NCBI GenBank assembly: GCA_031002005.1
Contig: JARYHS010009186.1
Span: 248,429,894-248,493,893 of the forward strand
DNA from: Vandiemenella viatica
Lineage: Eukaryota; Arthropoda; Insecta; Orthoptera; Morabidae
Length of the DNA: 64,000 nucleotides
Direction: 5' to 3'
The notes beneath the pieces were generated by a model. That model had not been told where the DNA came from. It did no database searches and was given only the letters and a program-made list of their open reading frames with translations. Below are positions 23,159 to 33,506 of the stretch, one piece after another. The position numbers were made by a program, and so were the translations under genes. Each line of letters begins with the position of its first letter. Positions within the stretch are counted from its first letter, which is position 1.

Positions 23159-26090
23159 TTATTTTTTAGATACCTTAGAAATAAATTCCTCGACAGAGTA
23201 GAAGGAGTTGTCAATTAAAAATTCTTTCAATTTTTTCCTGAATTTATTCTTATCATCTACTAGACATTTAATATGTGTTGGGAGCATATTGAAGATATGT
23301 ATCCCTGAATATCGGACCCCTTTTTGAACAAATGACAATGACTTGTAAGTCTTGTGAAGATCATTTTTACTTCTAGTGCCATAATTGTGTATTTTACTAT
23401 TTGTTTCAAACAAAGTATAATTTGTGACTACAAAGGACATTAATGTGTATATATACTCAGATGCTAATGTTAAAATCCCTAACTTCTTGAACAGCTCTCT
23501 ACATGAAGTTCTATTGCTAACCCCACACATAATTCTTATTACACGCTTTTGGGCTCTGAACACTTTGTCTCTATGGGTAGAATTGCCCCAGAATATTATT
23601 CCATATGACAATAAGGAGTGAAAATAAGCAAAATAAACTAGCTGTCTCATACGGAGATCACCTAAAGCTGAAATTGTACGAATTGCAAATGCGGCTGCTC
23701 CCAATCGCTTTAATAAGTTAGAAACATGTACTTTCCAATTTAAATTATGATCAATATACAAACCTAGAAATTTCACACTATCTACCTCTTGAATGGACTG
23801 GCCTGCACATTTTATGTCTATGTCAGGTGTTAATCTGTGTGATGTACTGAATTGCATATACTGAGTTTTATCAAAGTTTAAAGACAAGCCATTAGCTGTA
23901 AACCATTTATTAATCAGTTCAAATACATAATTTGAAATATATTCTGTAGATAAATCTGGAGTGTTTTTAATTCCTATGTTTGTGTCATCTGCAAATTGGA
24001 CAAATTTTGAGTTTTTAGATGAAACACAGGGTAGATCATTTATATATATTAAAAACAATAGTGGCCCCAATATAGAACCCTGAGGTACTCCACATCTGAT
24101 TAATTTCCACTCAGAGAACAGTGGACCTCTTAAGGCAGCCTTAAAATTCTCCATTGACACTTTCTGTTTTCTATTTAGAAGGTAAGAACTAAGCCATTTA
24201 TTAACAATGCCATCTATACCATAATACTTAAGTTTCTGTATCAGAATTTTATGATCTACACAGTCAAATGCTTTAGATAAGTCACAAAAAATTCCCACAT
24301 TGATTAATTTATCATTTATTCCTTCTAAAATATTGTCAGTGAATGCAAATATAGCTTGTTCTGTTGTTCTTTTGAAAACCAAATTGTGATTTGGTTAGAA
24401 TATTATTATTTTTTAGATGTTCATAAACTCTATTGTACATTGCTTTCTCAAAAACTTTGGAGAAGGCTGTTAGTAATGAAATTGGTCGGTAATTCGATAC
24501 AACTGCCTTATCTCCCTTTTTATAGAGTGGTTTCACTACAGCATACTTAAGCCTTTCTGGAAAAGTACCCTCAAGTAAAGATATATTAAATAGATAACTT
24601 AGTATATTACTTAATTCTGTGGAGCACAATTTAATTAACCTGCTGGAAATCCCATCATAACCACTTGAGTATTTGCTCTTAAGGGATTTGATAATTTTTC
24701 TTATTTCTTCCGGAGTAGCTAATTTTATAGACATAGAGTTAAATTTTTCTTGGAAGCCTTTTTTGACAAAATCCATACTGTGTGTCACTGAGCTATTAGC
24801 AGACAACTTATGAGCAACAGATAAAAAATGTTTATTAAAATTATCAGCAATTGAGAAATTAGATTCTACTGAATTTTCTTTGACAAAAATATCATTACTT
24901 GTTTGATTACTCTTTCCTGTTTCCTTTTTTACAATGTCCCATATTGTTTTAATTTTATTTTCAGAATCATGAATTTTATGTTTGTAATACATACTTTTAG
25001 ATTCTTTAATAACCTTTTTGAGTATTTTGCAGTACTGTTTGTAATGTGTTTTAACATTAGCATTCTCACTGTTCCTAGAGGCAATATACAACTTCCTTTT
25101 ATTAACGCATGATGTTCTAATGCCAATAGTTATCCAAGGCTTTTGTTCTTTTTGAGAAGCACGACACTTTTTCAAGGGGAAGCAACTTTCAAAGAAATTT
25201 AATACAATGTTACTAAAAATGTTGTATTTTTCATCCATACCTTGAGCACTGTATACCTGTTCCCAGTTTGTGGTATTCAGGCACTTTCTAAAACAAGTAA
25301 CTGACTCATCATTTATTACACGCTGAAGTTTAAAGACATTACTCTTAGTGCTAGTTCCTATTGAAGTGGTGATGGTTAATAACTGGGCATCGTGATCCGA
25401 AAGTCCATTGATGGATGGCTTGATGGTATAACTGAATTTTGAGGTATCTAGGAAAACATTGTCTATAGCTGAGTGACTATTATTCATTATTCTAGTTGGA
25501 AAATTAACTACCTGAGTTAAATTGAATGAACTGACTAATGATTCTAACATGACTTTACAGGGTAAGTTATTTAGAAAATCTACATTAAAATCACCACATA
25601 CAACTATGTTGACTTCTTTTCTGCTTAAAAATGTTAATAAGAGTTCAAACTGATTCATAAAAACAGAAAAGTTTCCCGATGGTGCTCTATATACTGTTAC
25701 TATTATGAAAATTTCATTATTAAAACATAGCTGTGTAGCACAGGCTTCAAAATGTTGGTCAACACAATATTTGCTAATACTTATATCCTCAAAACTATAA
25801 CTATTTCTAACATAAGTGACAACTCCTCCTTTCTCCAAGTTCGTTCTACAATAATGAGAAGCTAAATTAAAATCAGTTACATTTGACATACCTATTCCTG
25901 CAGTTATATGGTGTTCAGACAAGCATAAAACATCAATTCTATTGATATCATTTAATTCATTTATGTGGACTAGCAATTCATCCACTTTATTTGCTAACCC
26001 TCTGATATTCTGATGTAATAAATTAATTCCTACACAATCTTTAATTTTGGTATCTGAAAACTCATTATTGTTTAAACTAATTTCCTTCAA
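23159..26090 (-). pseudogene. CR1-like ORF2: endonuclease and reverse transcriptase
   Basis: The first frame (26090-24336, 584 codons) holds the endonuclease: INLLHQNIRGLANKVDEL, LCLSEHHI, VYRAPSGNFS, VVCGDFNVDFLN and the end motif LSDHDAQLL. RT motifs then begin (SGYDGISSRLIKLCS, NYRPISLLTAFSKVFEKAM, SQFGFQK). A one-base deletion near 24355-24370 shifts the frame, and the rest (24382-23159) carries FCDLSKAFDCVDHKIL, CGVPQGSILGPLLFLIYIND, FADDTN and a C-terminal domain ending YSVEEFISKVSKK. All catalytic motifs are present, so a single indel separates this copy from a continuous ORF2. No ATG opens the frame at 26090, where the first codon is TTG; translation may rely on coupling to the ORF1 stop 23 bp upstream. 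Confidence 0.9.
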
Positions 26091-26113
26091 AACTCTCTGC
26101 CTAATACATGATC

Positions 26114-27142
26114 CTAATCTAAAAAAGGAGCTGCCCTAACACCATTAACAACAGGTATCTTTTCATGTGAATTTGTGGCCCCAATTAATTGTTTTGCTAT
26201 GAGATCAGAAAGAACCCCCTTCCCTCTACTATTGAGGTGTAGGCCATGCCTAGTATAATCCCACCTATCAATAGCATCTACAGGTACCAAGCCCATGTCA
26301 GAGCCAATATCAGACATGAGATACCGTTCCAGTTCCAGATTCACTCGCCTCACAGCAGAGTTCATCTGTGGCCGATCATAGCGTCTCAAGACTGACATCA
26401 CACTGACCCGAGTGTGGCACGTTGCTTCTGCTATTTTCTCCAGGTCATCTCTGATACTATACCTATCATTCCTGCCCAAACTATTTCCCGCTCCTCCCAC
26501 TATCACTACATGATCCTCATCTGTGAACTTCTTACACAAAGAACCTATATCTTCTACTACTTGACCAAGACTAGCACTTGGTTTGAAGAAACTCATGACC
26601 TGGAAACCTGATCCTAATTTTTCCTGTACCAATGGCCCAACACCTCGTCCATGGCTACTACCTAGCAGCAAGACTTTCTTTTTCCCTAATCCCTGCCTAC
26701 CAGACTTAACTACACAGTTTTTCCTACAAGTCTGCTGCTTTTTACCTACACCTACAACTACAGAAGGCTCATCCCTGTCTAACTCTGGCAACAGGGCAAA
26801 CCTATTTTTCACCTCAACAACAAAAGAATCAGAAGCCCTTCTTGTTCTAATTGCCCTTTTCCCTGTCACCAGTTCCCAACCATCTCTGTTTCCCTCCCTG
26901 CGCAGCCTATCCAACTCCTTTCTAGCCTCTATCAGTTCAGCCTGAAGGGCACTAATCCTTTCCTCCTGCTCCAATATCTTCCTACTTTTGAAACAATCTT
27001 TACAAAACCATGGGAGAGCCTCCTCAATTTCCCCAACTTCGACGCCACTACAAATCGCTCCCCAATGAAACCATTTCTCACACCCTTCGCAAAAAATTCC
27101 AACCCTCAAAAATCTACGGCAATGTCCACACTTTTCACTCAT
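26114..27142 (-). CDS. CR1-like ORF1: PHD finger, coiled coil, SGNH esterase
   Basis: An intact 342-residue frame from an ATG. Residues 4-50 form a PHD-type zinc finger: C-x2-C, then FCEGCEKWFHW (C-x2-C-x4-H), a further C, then WFCKDC, giving C4HC3. Residues about 52-82 are charged and heptad-like (EQEERISALQAELIEARKEL), a probable coiled coil for ORF1 multimers. Residues about 155-325 form an SGNH hydrolase: LLLGSSHGRGV (nucleophile block, GSS in place of GDS), VIVGGAGNSLG (block with G and N), and DYTRHGLHLNSRG (terminal D-x4-H with the catalytic histidine). Such ORF1 proteins are known in CR1-like LINEs and are thought to bind RNA/DNA and lipid-like substrates. There is no stop or frameshift, so protein could be made if transcribed. 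Confidence 0.9.
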   Translation of the reverse strand: MSEKCGHCRRFLRVGIFCEGCEKWFHWGAICSGVEVGEIEEALPWFCKDCFKSRKILEQEERISALQAELIEARKELDRLRREGNRDGWELVTGKRAIRTRRASDSFVVEVKNRFALLPELDRDEPSVVVGVGKKQQTCRKNCVVKSGRQGLGKKKVLLLGSSHGRGVGPLVQEKLGSGFQVMSFFKPSASLGQVVEDIGSLCKKFTDEDHVVIVGGAGNSLGRNDRYSIRDDLEKIAEATCHTRVSVMSVLRRYDRPQMNSAVRRVNLELERYLMSDIGSDMGLVPVDAIDRWDYTRHGLHLNSRGKGVLSDLIAKQLIGATNSHEKIPVVNGVRAAPFLD

Positions 27143-27500
27143 GATTACAAGAAACTAACAACAACAAAGTACACAATACGAGAAACAAAATTTGTTGAAC
27201 TTAACCTTACAAAAAATCTGCTAAATTAATTCACAAGTAACCTTTATCTAAATATATTTTCGCTCTATAACAAAAATCTGAACTTAAGCCGAGTGTTCAA
27301 AAATGTAAACAAACACAGAAAGTAAACACGGAACAGACCAAAGCACTAAATCACAAATAAATCTATTTGCACGAATAAAAACACTCACTAACGCTCACAG
27401 TAGTAAAATGTATTACAATTTAGAGTTTCGAATTACTATTACAATAAAAAATAACTATTAACTATATTTATTTATAATTTAAATACACACGTTCGTGCGG

Positions 27501-28480
27501 TACGTGTTTCCGCGGTATTCCAAAGATATGGGTGAGGCTTTACGTGACCAGTATTCAGGGCAGTGTGGTGGTGGCCCTCCTTACCCCCACCTTTTCACTC
27601 TAAATTGGATGGAATTTCTACCCGATATCTCTGCCTTGTCTTGCCACAAAAATGTGACCAGGAGCTCACTTTAGACTAGTTGAAGGGGTGTGGCTACGAT
27701 TTAGGGAGACCAGGTCGGGTCGTCTAAGGGGGCCTTAAGTCAAATTAAAAGGTAAAAGCAACAAGAAATTAGTATTTTTCAGATATTAAAGAATCACACT
27801 TCAGGGATGTAAGCCATTCAGTAAAGAAACATCAGACAGAGAGAACGGAATGAAAGGTGGAATAAGTAGAAAAATAAATTTTTTACTACAAAGAAAGTTC
27901 ACTATTTCACTGCCAGGTCAAGCGCTTGCTAAGTTAATGGACTCTCATTTTCATTTATATGTACCCTTTATTTCTGACTCATCCACTTCTGGTTGTTTAT
28001 TTTATTGACAGAAATTGTATCTCCAAGAATAATGGCTCAAAAAGAGCAATTAAGCTATCAATTATCTTTTTTCACTAAGCTAACAGTACACCATATAACT
28101 GAAGTTAACATCATTTCACTATTTAAAATTTAAACACCTTTATTTAGCCAACTACATACTTCCATTAACAAAATTAATAAAACCTCGCTTAATCCATTAG
28201 GCACATAGTTTAGCAAAATTAGTTGATCTTCCATATTTTCCACTTCACAATATGCATAACTACTGGTGTCCTTCTGCACCATATTTGTCCATCTCACTTC
28301 AGACTTGAATCTCATGATATTCGCAATTCCAAACATCTTAAATTCTATGATTTTAAACATACTGCTCTCAGCAGCGGTAAATAGTTTATAGATTTAAAAT
28401 ACAGCCAACCAGTTGCATCAGTCAGGCTATTAGTCTTGACCGGTTACAACCTTCTTAAAATGGCCTTCTTCAGAAGTACA
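27501..28480. other. Unassigned DNA
   Basis: No gene recognised. The stretch 27520-27740 is more GC-rich (GGTGGTGGCCCTCC, GGGTCGTCTAAGGGGG) and may be the end of the LINE leader or another repeat. A 76-codon minus-strand frame at 28130-28360 has no recognisable domain. Confidence 0.35.
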
Positions 28481-28505
28481 TGCTAATATGCTAGCGGGTG
28501 GAGAC

Positions 28506-28567
28506 GACCATGTGCTTGTACCAAGCACGCTTCGTCAACGAAGAATGCTTGGTACAAACACATGGTC
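28506..28567 (+). repeat. 62-nt near-perfect hairpin
   Basis: A 22-nt arm (28506-28527, starting GACCATGTGCTTGTACC) pairs with 28546-28567 with a single mismatch. The loop contains a further 5-bp stem, CTTCG-TCAA-CGAAG (28530-28543). It lies 37 nt upstream of a hammerhead-like core and probably belongs to a Penelope-like 3' tail. RNA from either strand would fold tightly. Confidence 0.7.
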
Positions 28568-28594
28568 ATCAAGCCAGCTGCCAGCGTGCAGCTT

Positions 28595-28660
28595 CTCATT
28601 CCTACTGATGAAGAGCGATAGCTCGAAAATTATATTCTATGTGTGTTCGTGTTTTTTTTT
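28595..28660 (+). ncRNA. Hammerhead-ribozyme-like motif in PLE tail
   Basis: Core CTGATGA (28605-28611) is followed by one extra A, stem II GAGC-GATA-GCTC (28613-28624), GAAA (28625-28628) whose last A opens stem III, a 3-bp stem III (AAT, loop TAT, ATT) and C, giving the expected NUH cleavage position just before 28638. Stem I is only partly paired. This topology with a very short stem III matches hammerheads reported in Penelope-like elements. The extra A after CTGATGA departs from the standard core but recurs in related motifs in this window, so activity is uncertain. Confidence 0.55.
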
Positions 28661-28730
28661 CATGTACCAACGCTGCAGGAATCCTCTTCTATGGTAAGCG
28701 GTGATTTTTATCCTATCCTAATGTTCAATA
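28661..28730 (+). repeat. Penelope-like 3' tail module
   Basis: Downstream of the ribozyme-like motif the sequence continues GT-rich, then CTATGGTAAGCGGTG and TATCCTATCCTAA. The same order (core, GT-rich, TGGTAAG, TATTTTCCCTATCC) recurs at 30.5, 32.3, 32.7, 33.3, 37.5, 37.6 and 45.5 kb. The Tc1-like element is inserted at its edge. Confidence 0.6.
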
Positions 28731-28732
28731 TA

Positions 28733-30154
28733 CACTCCTGGAAATTGAAATAAGAACACATTGACGCCGGTGTGTAAGACCCACCGTACTTGCTCCGGAC
28801 ACTACGAGAGGGCTGTACAAGTAATGATCAAACGCACGGCACAGCGGACACACCAGGAACAGCAGTGTTGGCCGTTGAAGGGCGCTAGCTGCGCAGCGTT
28901 TGGGCACCACCGCAGTCAGTGTCAGCCAGTTTGCCATGGCATACGGAGCTCCATCTCAGTCTTTAACACTGGTAGCATGCCGCGACAGCGTGTACGTGAA
29001 CCGTATGTGCAGTCGACGGACTTTGAGTGAGGGCGTATAGTGGGCATGTGGGAGGCCGGGTGGACGTACCGCTGAATTGCTCAACATGTGGGGCGCGAGG
29101 TCTCCACAGTACATCGATGTTGTCGCCAGTGGTCGGCGGAAGGTGCACGTGCCCGTCGACCTGGGTCCGGACAGCAGCGACGCACGGACACACGCCAAGA
29201 CCATCACATCCTATGCAGTGCCGTAGGGGACCGCACCGCCACTTCCCGGCAAATTAGGGACACTGTTGCTCCTGGGGTATCAGAAAGGACCATTCGCAAC
29301 CATCTCCATGAAGCTGGGCTACGGTCCCGCGCACCGTTAGGTCGTCTTCCGCTCACGCCCCAACATCGTGCAGCCCGCCTCCAGTGGTGTCGCGACAGGC
29401 GTGTATGGAGGGACGAATGGAGACGTGTCGTCTTCAGTGATGAGAGTCGCTTCTGCCTTGGTGCCAATGATGGTCGTATGCGTGTTTGGTGCCGTGCAGG
29501 TGAGCGCCACAATCAGTACTGCATACGACCGAGGCACACAGGGCCAACACCCGGCATCATGGTATGGGGAGCGATCTCCTACACTGGCCGTACACCTCTG
29601 GTGATCGTCGAGGGGACACTGAACAGTGCACGGTACATTCAAACCGTCATCGAACCCATCGTTCTACCATTCCTAGACCGGCAAGGGAACATGCTATTCC
29701 AACAGGACAATGCACGTCCACATGTATCCCGTGCCACCCAACGTGCTCTATAAGGTGTAAGTCAACTACCCTGGCCAGCAAGATCTCCGGATCTGTCCCC
29801 CATTGAGCATGTTTGGGACTAGATGAAACGTCGTCTCGCGCGGTCTGCACGTCCAGCACGAATGCTGGTCCAGCTGAGGCGCCAGGTGGAAATGGCTTGG
29901 CATGCCATTCCACAGGACTACATCCAGCACCTCTACGATCGTCTCCATGGGAGAATTGCAGCCTGCATTGCTGCGAAAGGAGGATATACACGGTACTAGT
30001 GCCGACATTGTGCATGCTCTGTTGCCTGTGTCTATGTGCCTATGGTTCTGTCTGGGTGATCATGTGTTGTATCTGACCCAAGGAATGTGTATATAAAGTT
30101 TCCCATTCCTGGGACAATGAATTCACGGTGTTCTTATTTCAATTTCCAGGAGTG
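28733..30154 (+). mobile_element. Tc1-like transposon, complete, 1422 bp
   Basis: Inverted ends CACTCCTGGAAATTGAAA-TAAGAACAC (27 bp, 28733-28759 and mirrored to 30154) are flanked on both sides by TA (28731-28732 and 30155-30156), the Tc1/mariner target duplication. One transposase gene lies inside in the same orientation. Both ends are intact, so the element could be mobilised in trans if a related transposase exists. Confidence 0.93.
28977..29999 (+). pseudogene. Tc1-like transposase (DD34E) with in-frame stops
   Basis: From ATG at 28977 to TAG at 29997-29999 a single frame of 340 codons covers the normal Tc1 transposase length. It begins MPRQRVREPYVQSTDFE, then paired helix-turn-helix regions (QHVGREVSTVHRCCRQW; VSERTIRNHLHEAGLRSR), then the catalytic domain: VVFSDESRFCLG (first D), MVWGAISY, LFQQDNARPHVS (second D) and SPDLSPIEHVWD (third acidic residue, E). 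Four premature stops interrupt it: after TDFE, after WTYR, after TQRAL (TAA near 29752) and after HVWD (TAG near 29820). There is no frameshift. The substitutions look like neutral decay of a once-complete gene. Confidence 0.93.
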
Positions 30155-30156
30155 TA

Positions 30157-30250
30157 TCTGCTTTTAGCGCCTTTGTTTCCTAACAATCTATATCTCTCAT
30201 TTCATTTTACAGTCGGTTACTTATATATGTACATTACATCTATTCATTTT

Positions 30251-30304
<54 letters not shown>

Positions 30305-30534
30305 AATTCTTCTATCTCCCTTTATTTTCATCTATAACCAATCTAAATAGAATTATAACTTTTTGAATTATGCTACACAAAGATTATATTGATTTGTTTC
30401 ACTTTTATCGCTGGTCAAGCCTATCCCCCCCTCCCGGCAATTCTACCACCACCACGCGTTTTCCGCCTGTGCTTCATTCATGTGGCGGGTTGGGATGTGA
30501 CCACCTCTTTCCCCCAGCCATATGTCTTGCTTCC
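30157..30534. other. AT-rich DNA with TA microsatellite
   Basis: Holds a TA-dinucleotide run at about 30255-30302. From about 30400 onward a C-rich stretch (CTATCCCCCCCTCCCGG, CCACCACCACGCG) looks like the upstream part of the Penelope-like tail that follows. Confidence 0.5.
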
Positions 30535-30657
30535 CACATGACTAAGACTAAAGTCGAAATATTGTGCAATTCGTTTGTTTTTGTGTTTTTACTTGTCTCG
30601 CCCTCCTGCCTTCATCTGTGGTAAGTGACGGGTAACTGTTTATTTTCCCTATCCTAT

Positions 30658-30660
<3 letters not shown>
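30535..30660 (+). repeat. Penelope-like 3' tail with decayed hammerhead core
   Basis: ATGACTAA-GAC-TAAA-GTC-GAAA (about 30536-30560) keeps the stem II and GAAA geometry of the motif at 28.6 kb, but the CTGATGA part is altered at two positions. The downstream module follows: TGTTTTTGTGTTTTTAC, CATCTGTGGTAAGTGACGG, TATTTTCCCTATCCTA. A second TA microsatellite (about 30665-30696) comes directly after. Confidence 0.55.
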
Positions 30661-30698
<38 letters not shown>

Positions 30699-30774
30699 CC
30701 TTATTTCTCGAGATATCTTCAAACAAAAATTAGTTATATTTATGATTCCTTACACTTTTGGTGATGTTTTTATT

Positions 30775-31260
30775 CTAGTCCAGGCCACATTTCAACCTAA
30801 GCACAAGTGGTAGTAAAAACATAAAACACCCACTCTGCTTGTCCAGCATGTAGTTCATTGTGGCTTTGGCGAAATTATTTTTTGGTCCATGCTGCAACCC
30901 AACCTAACCACCTCAACGTGGAGACAGCATATCTCAAGAACCTAGCAAGATATCGAAAACTTTCATTCTTTACTTTTGATTTGTCTTGTGGTATTACATA
31001 GGTATCCACCATCAAATTTAACTTTGAGGGGAATTTTTCTCCTGCAAAAACACCTAACTTTTGAAACAGTATATCTCGAGAACTAAGCATAATATCATTT
31101 TTTATTTGTTTTATAGAGTTACCTAACAATCCGTCATCAAATTGCGGCACCACAGTTATCGTAGAATCTCCTTGAGGTGTTTGTGCATATTCCCCGTGTT
31201 GCTTGGGAAATTAAATATAGTGAACTTCCCTCCCCACTTCTCTGTACCTTCCATCACTTC
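30775..31260 (+). repeat. Interspersed repeat R (copy 1)
   Basis: Matches the repeat at 49.3-50.0 kb: CACAAGTGGTAGTAA, TTGGTCCATGCTGCA, then units containing CAGTATATCTCGAGAACTAAGC and ATATCGAAAAC, then ATTGCGGC and CCTTGAGGTGTTTGTGCA followed by ATATTCCCCGTGTT. This copy has two of the internal units, where the other has three or more. No coding potential recognised; class unknown. Confidence 0.7.
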
Positions 31261-31499
31261 AGGTCTCTTGGATTGTCTCAGTTCTTTACTTTGCTCAATT
31301 AGCTATACTGGTGGGTCTTACAAAATGCTGTTATATTACATAACTCACAAACTTTTCACCTTGTCTACACCCCTTCAGTATCACAGACTTGTTCCTGATT
31401 ACTATGTCAATGCTCGAAAGCAAAAGATATGTCTTCAGCTCCTTAAGATATTAGCTGGTGACAAGACCTGCATAGATACAGTGCTAAAAATTAGGAATA

Positions 31500-31720
31500 A
31501 TAAGTAAAAGGGAAGAGATGACAATGATAGTAAATTATCACTTGAATTCAATCATAACGAGATGGAAAAGTTCACACTTAATAGGTAAGGTAGGTAGAGG
31601 CAGGAATAAATTAGCAAGAGAGGTGCTGAACAATTGATATCAAACAGTGAAAGAATATTAAGTAAAAATTCACATAGCGAAAAAGTAATAATGCAGGCAT
31701 ATTGACATATGGGCCTAACC
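31500..31720 (+). mobile_element. LINE family A fragment, strongly decayed
   Basis: TCACTTGAATTCAATCATAA onward and GGCAGGAATAAATTAGCAAG, then GTGAAAGAATATTAAGTAAA, align with the ...LALDFRHKG / WNELPREMM / LKEFKDK part of family A copies. Indels destroy the frame. Confidence 0.5.
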
Positions 31721-31984
31721 TCTAGTAAAACTAAGAAAAAAATGTTCTCTCTTGCATCTTTATAAATTTTTCTTCTTTAGAATATGAAACATGCTGTGTC
31801 ATCTACCACAATCTAAAACTTTTTTTTTTAGGTCTGAAAACATCATTAATACATTTTGTTGTTTCTCTTTTTATCTGTACTAACGTTAATCTTAGCACGA
31901 TGGCAGCTTATTCTGTACTCTAGTTTTTCCTAAATTCAAATTGTTTTGATAATAATAATTGATACCCATTTTCTCCTTTCCTCT

Positions 31985-32160
31985 CTCAACCTACTTTTGC
32001 CCTCCACTAATTTTTACTTTAAATTTCCTCAGTGTTTCCGGTAAATTATTCATTATATCTCTTGGCAATTTAATCCAGTCCCTCACACCCTTTCCTATGA
32101 AAGAAAATTTTCTGACACCCTTATGACTGAAATCACTCTTCCACTTTCTTTTATACTCTC
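31985..32160 (-). mobile_element. LINE family A fragment, minus strand
   Basis: The reverse complement contains TTTCATAGGAAAGGGTGTG, GACTGGATTAAATTGCC, then TAATGAATAATTTACCGG, the same order as the C-terminal end of family A (SFLGKGVRDWNELP...MNNLPKTL). It has inverted orientation relative to the fragment 300 bp upstream. Confidence 0.65.
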
Positions 32161-32234
32161 CTGCACATTATTCTAATTATTAATTGCCAAGCATTTGATA
32201 TCATCATATATATGAGCCAATCTCCGGCTGCACC

Positions 32235-32400
32235 CACCTCCCATAATGTTCTCTTGTTGACGAAGGGTTTTTTCCCCGAAAATTTCTTTATTATTTGTGT
32301 TTGTGTCTTTTCTGTGTGTTCGCGCCCCACATCCATCATCTAAAGGTAAGTGGTGGCTCATTTCCCTATGCTAATTTGATTCCTTTCCGCTACTTAGCGT
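32235..32400 (+). repeat. Penelope-like 3' tail with hammerhead-like core
   Basis: TTGACGA-A-GGG-TTTTTT-CCC-C-GAA-AAATTTC (about 32251-32287) has the same geometry as the motif at 28.6 kb, with stem II GGG/CCC, short stem III and a UUC cleavage triplet, but the first core base is T in place of C. The module continues TGTGTTTGTGTCTTTTC, AAAGGTAAGTGGTGGC, CATTTCCCTATGCTA. Confidence 0.5.
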
Positions 32401-32407
32401 CTTTTTT

Positions 32408-32520
32408 TCATTGATATCATATATATATTATACAATAAGGATTGCAAGGGAACAAAGAAATTAGGCATTTGATATCATAGATATATTATACAATAAGGAT
32501 TGCAAGGGAATGAAAGAAAT
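32408..32520 (+). repeat. Tandem duplication, ~56 bp x 2
   Basis: The stretch GATATCAT(A)TATATTATACAATAAGG-ATTGCAAGGGAA occurs twice in a row (about 32413 and 32470) with small differences. Confidence 0.8.
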
Positions 32521-32639
32521 TATGTAGCAAAATGACAAGAAAAATTATGACAAATGAATAAATGACTGCATACCATAGATGCCATCAACATGTGAAAACA
32601 TATATGAAACATCTGAATTGTTGGGTGTAAACCCCTTCC

Positions 32640-32775
32640 TCAGCAGTAAAACATCATTCTTCTGCTGAAGAAGAGTTGTATGCCTGATAATTGCAACAAT
32701 TTCTGTGTATTTGTGTCATTTTCCTGCTGTAACTGATGGTAAGGGGGTGGTTTATTCTCCTATCCTAACGATCCT
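32640..32775 (+). repeat. Penelope-like 3' tail, decayed
   Basis: CTGCTGAAGAAGAG near 32653 and the pair GTTG/CAAC recall the hammerhead region, but the GAAA part is lost. The downstream module is clear: TTTCTGTGTATTTGTGTC, CTGATGGTAAGGGGG, TTATTCTCCTATCCTA. Confidence 0.45.
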
Positions 32776-33296
32776 GGCCTAATATTTACTTGTATACTGT
32801 ACAATACTTTTCATATTTTTCAGCTTGTGCTTTCTTTGGGAGATATTACTTTTACTAAAAACGATCAGAACCTCTGCTGTTTATTACGGTTTTGATATCA
32901 GTCTGAATCCTCTTTCTGTTTTACTCCTTCTTCTTCTAGACATTTAAACATCTATTGTCATACCTTTTGTCAAATTCTGTCCTTAAATCAAGATACCCCA
33001 AATAATGAGAATTAAGTATTTTATTAATATACAATGCTGTGAAAGATTACGATCTTACAAATGAGAATTAATGTTTCTTGTATCTCCAGCTCACTGCTGT
33101 TCAAAATATTCACATTAAAATGTTTCCGTTTCCATTCCTTCAATCGGTTAGCTGTTTCCTTCAAGTTTCCCATCAGTACCTTTCTTGCCTACACAGCCTT
33201 TTTTTGTGTTTGGTTCTGCTCAAAGCTGCATCTACTTCCACTGCAGCCATTTACTACACAAATATCTAACATTTTTCTTGATGAAAAGAAGGAAAA
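32776..33296. other. Unassigned AT-rich DNA
   Basis: Nothing recognisable on either strand. Confidence 0.35.
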
Positions 33297-33506
33297 TAGA
33301 AGCCGCTTTTAGGCAATATAAATAATGAAGGAAAGGGAAATTAACCCACCACATACCAAAGTTGACGGCTGAGATTAGAGAAAACGCGACGGCGTACAAA
33401 CAAATACACAATATTTCGGCAAAGGCCTTATTCTGGAGTAGATAAATGGGCCATTTGGTTCCGTACTTGTGCACACATAGAACATCACCCAATGACTAGC
33501 TAGGTA

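Larger units (their letters stand above)
22830..27500 (-). mobile_element. LINE family D, CR1-like, nearly full length
   Basis: A minus-strand two-ORF non-LTR retrotransposon: 5' leader (27143 to about 27500, upper limit uncertain), ORF1 (27142-26114), a 23-bp gap, ORF2 (26090-23159, one frameshift), a 3' UTR with three repeats of about 60 bp, and an AATAC microsatellite (about 22834-22855) as the terminus. The ORF1 composition (PHD finger plus SGNH esterase) is diagnostic of a CR1-like lineage. It is the most intact retrotransposon in the window. Confidence 0.9.

Noticed and set aside
26583..26945. 120-codon plus-strand frame
   Set aside because: Antisense of the CR1-like ORF1.
29204..29642. 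Minus-strand frames of about 100 codons within the Tc1-like element
   Set aside because: They are antisense shadows of the transposase gene.
29849..30076. Plus-strand frame ending LCLCAYGSVWVIMCCI as a membrane peptide
   Set aside because: It lies in the end of the Tc1-like element and overlaps the transposase in another frame.
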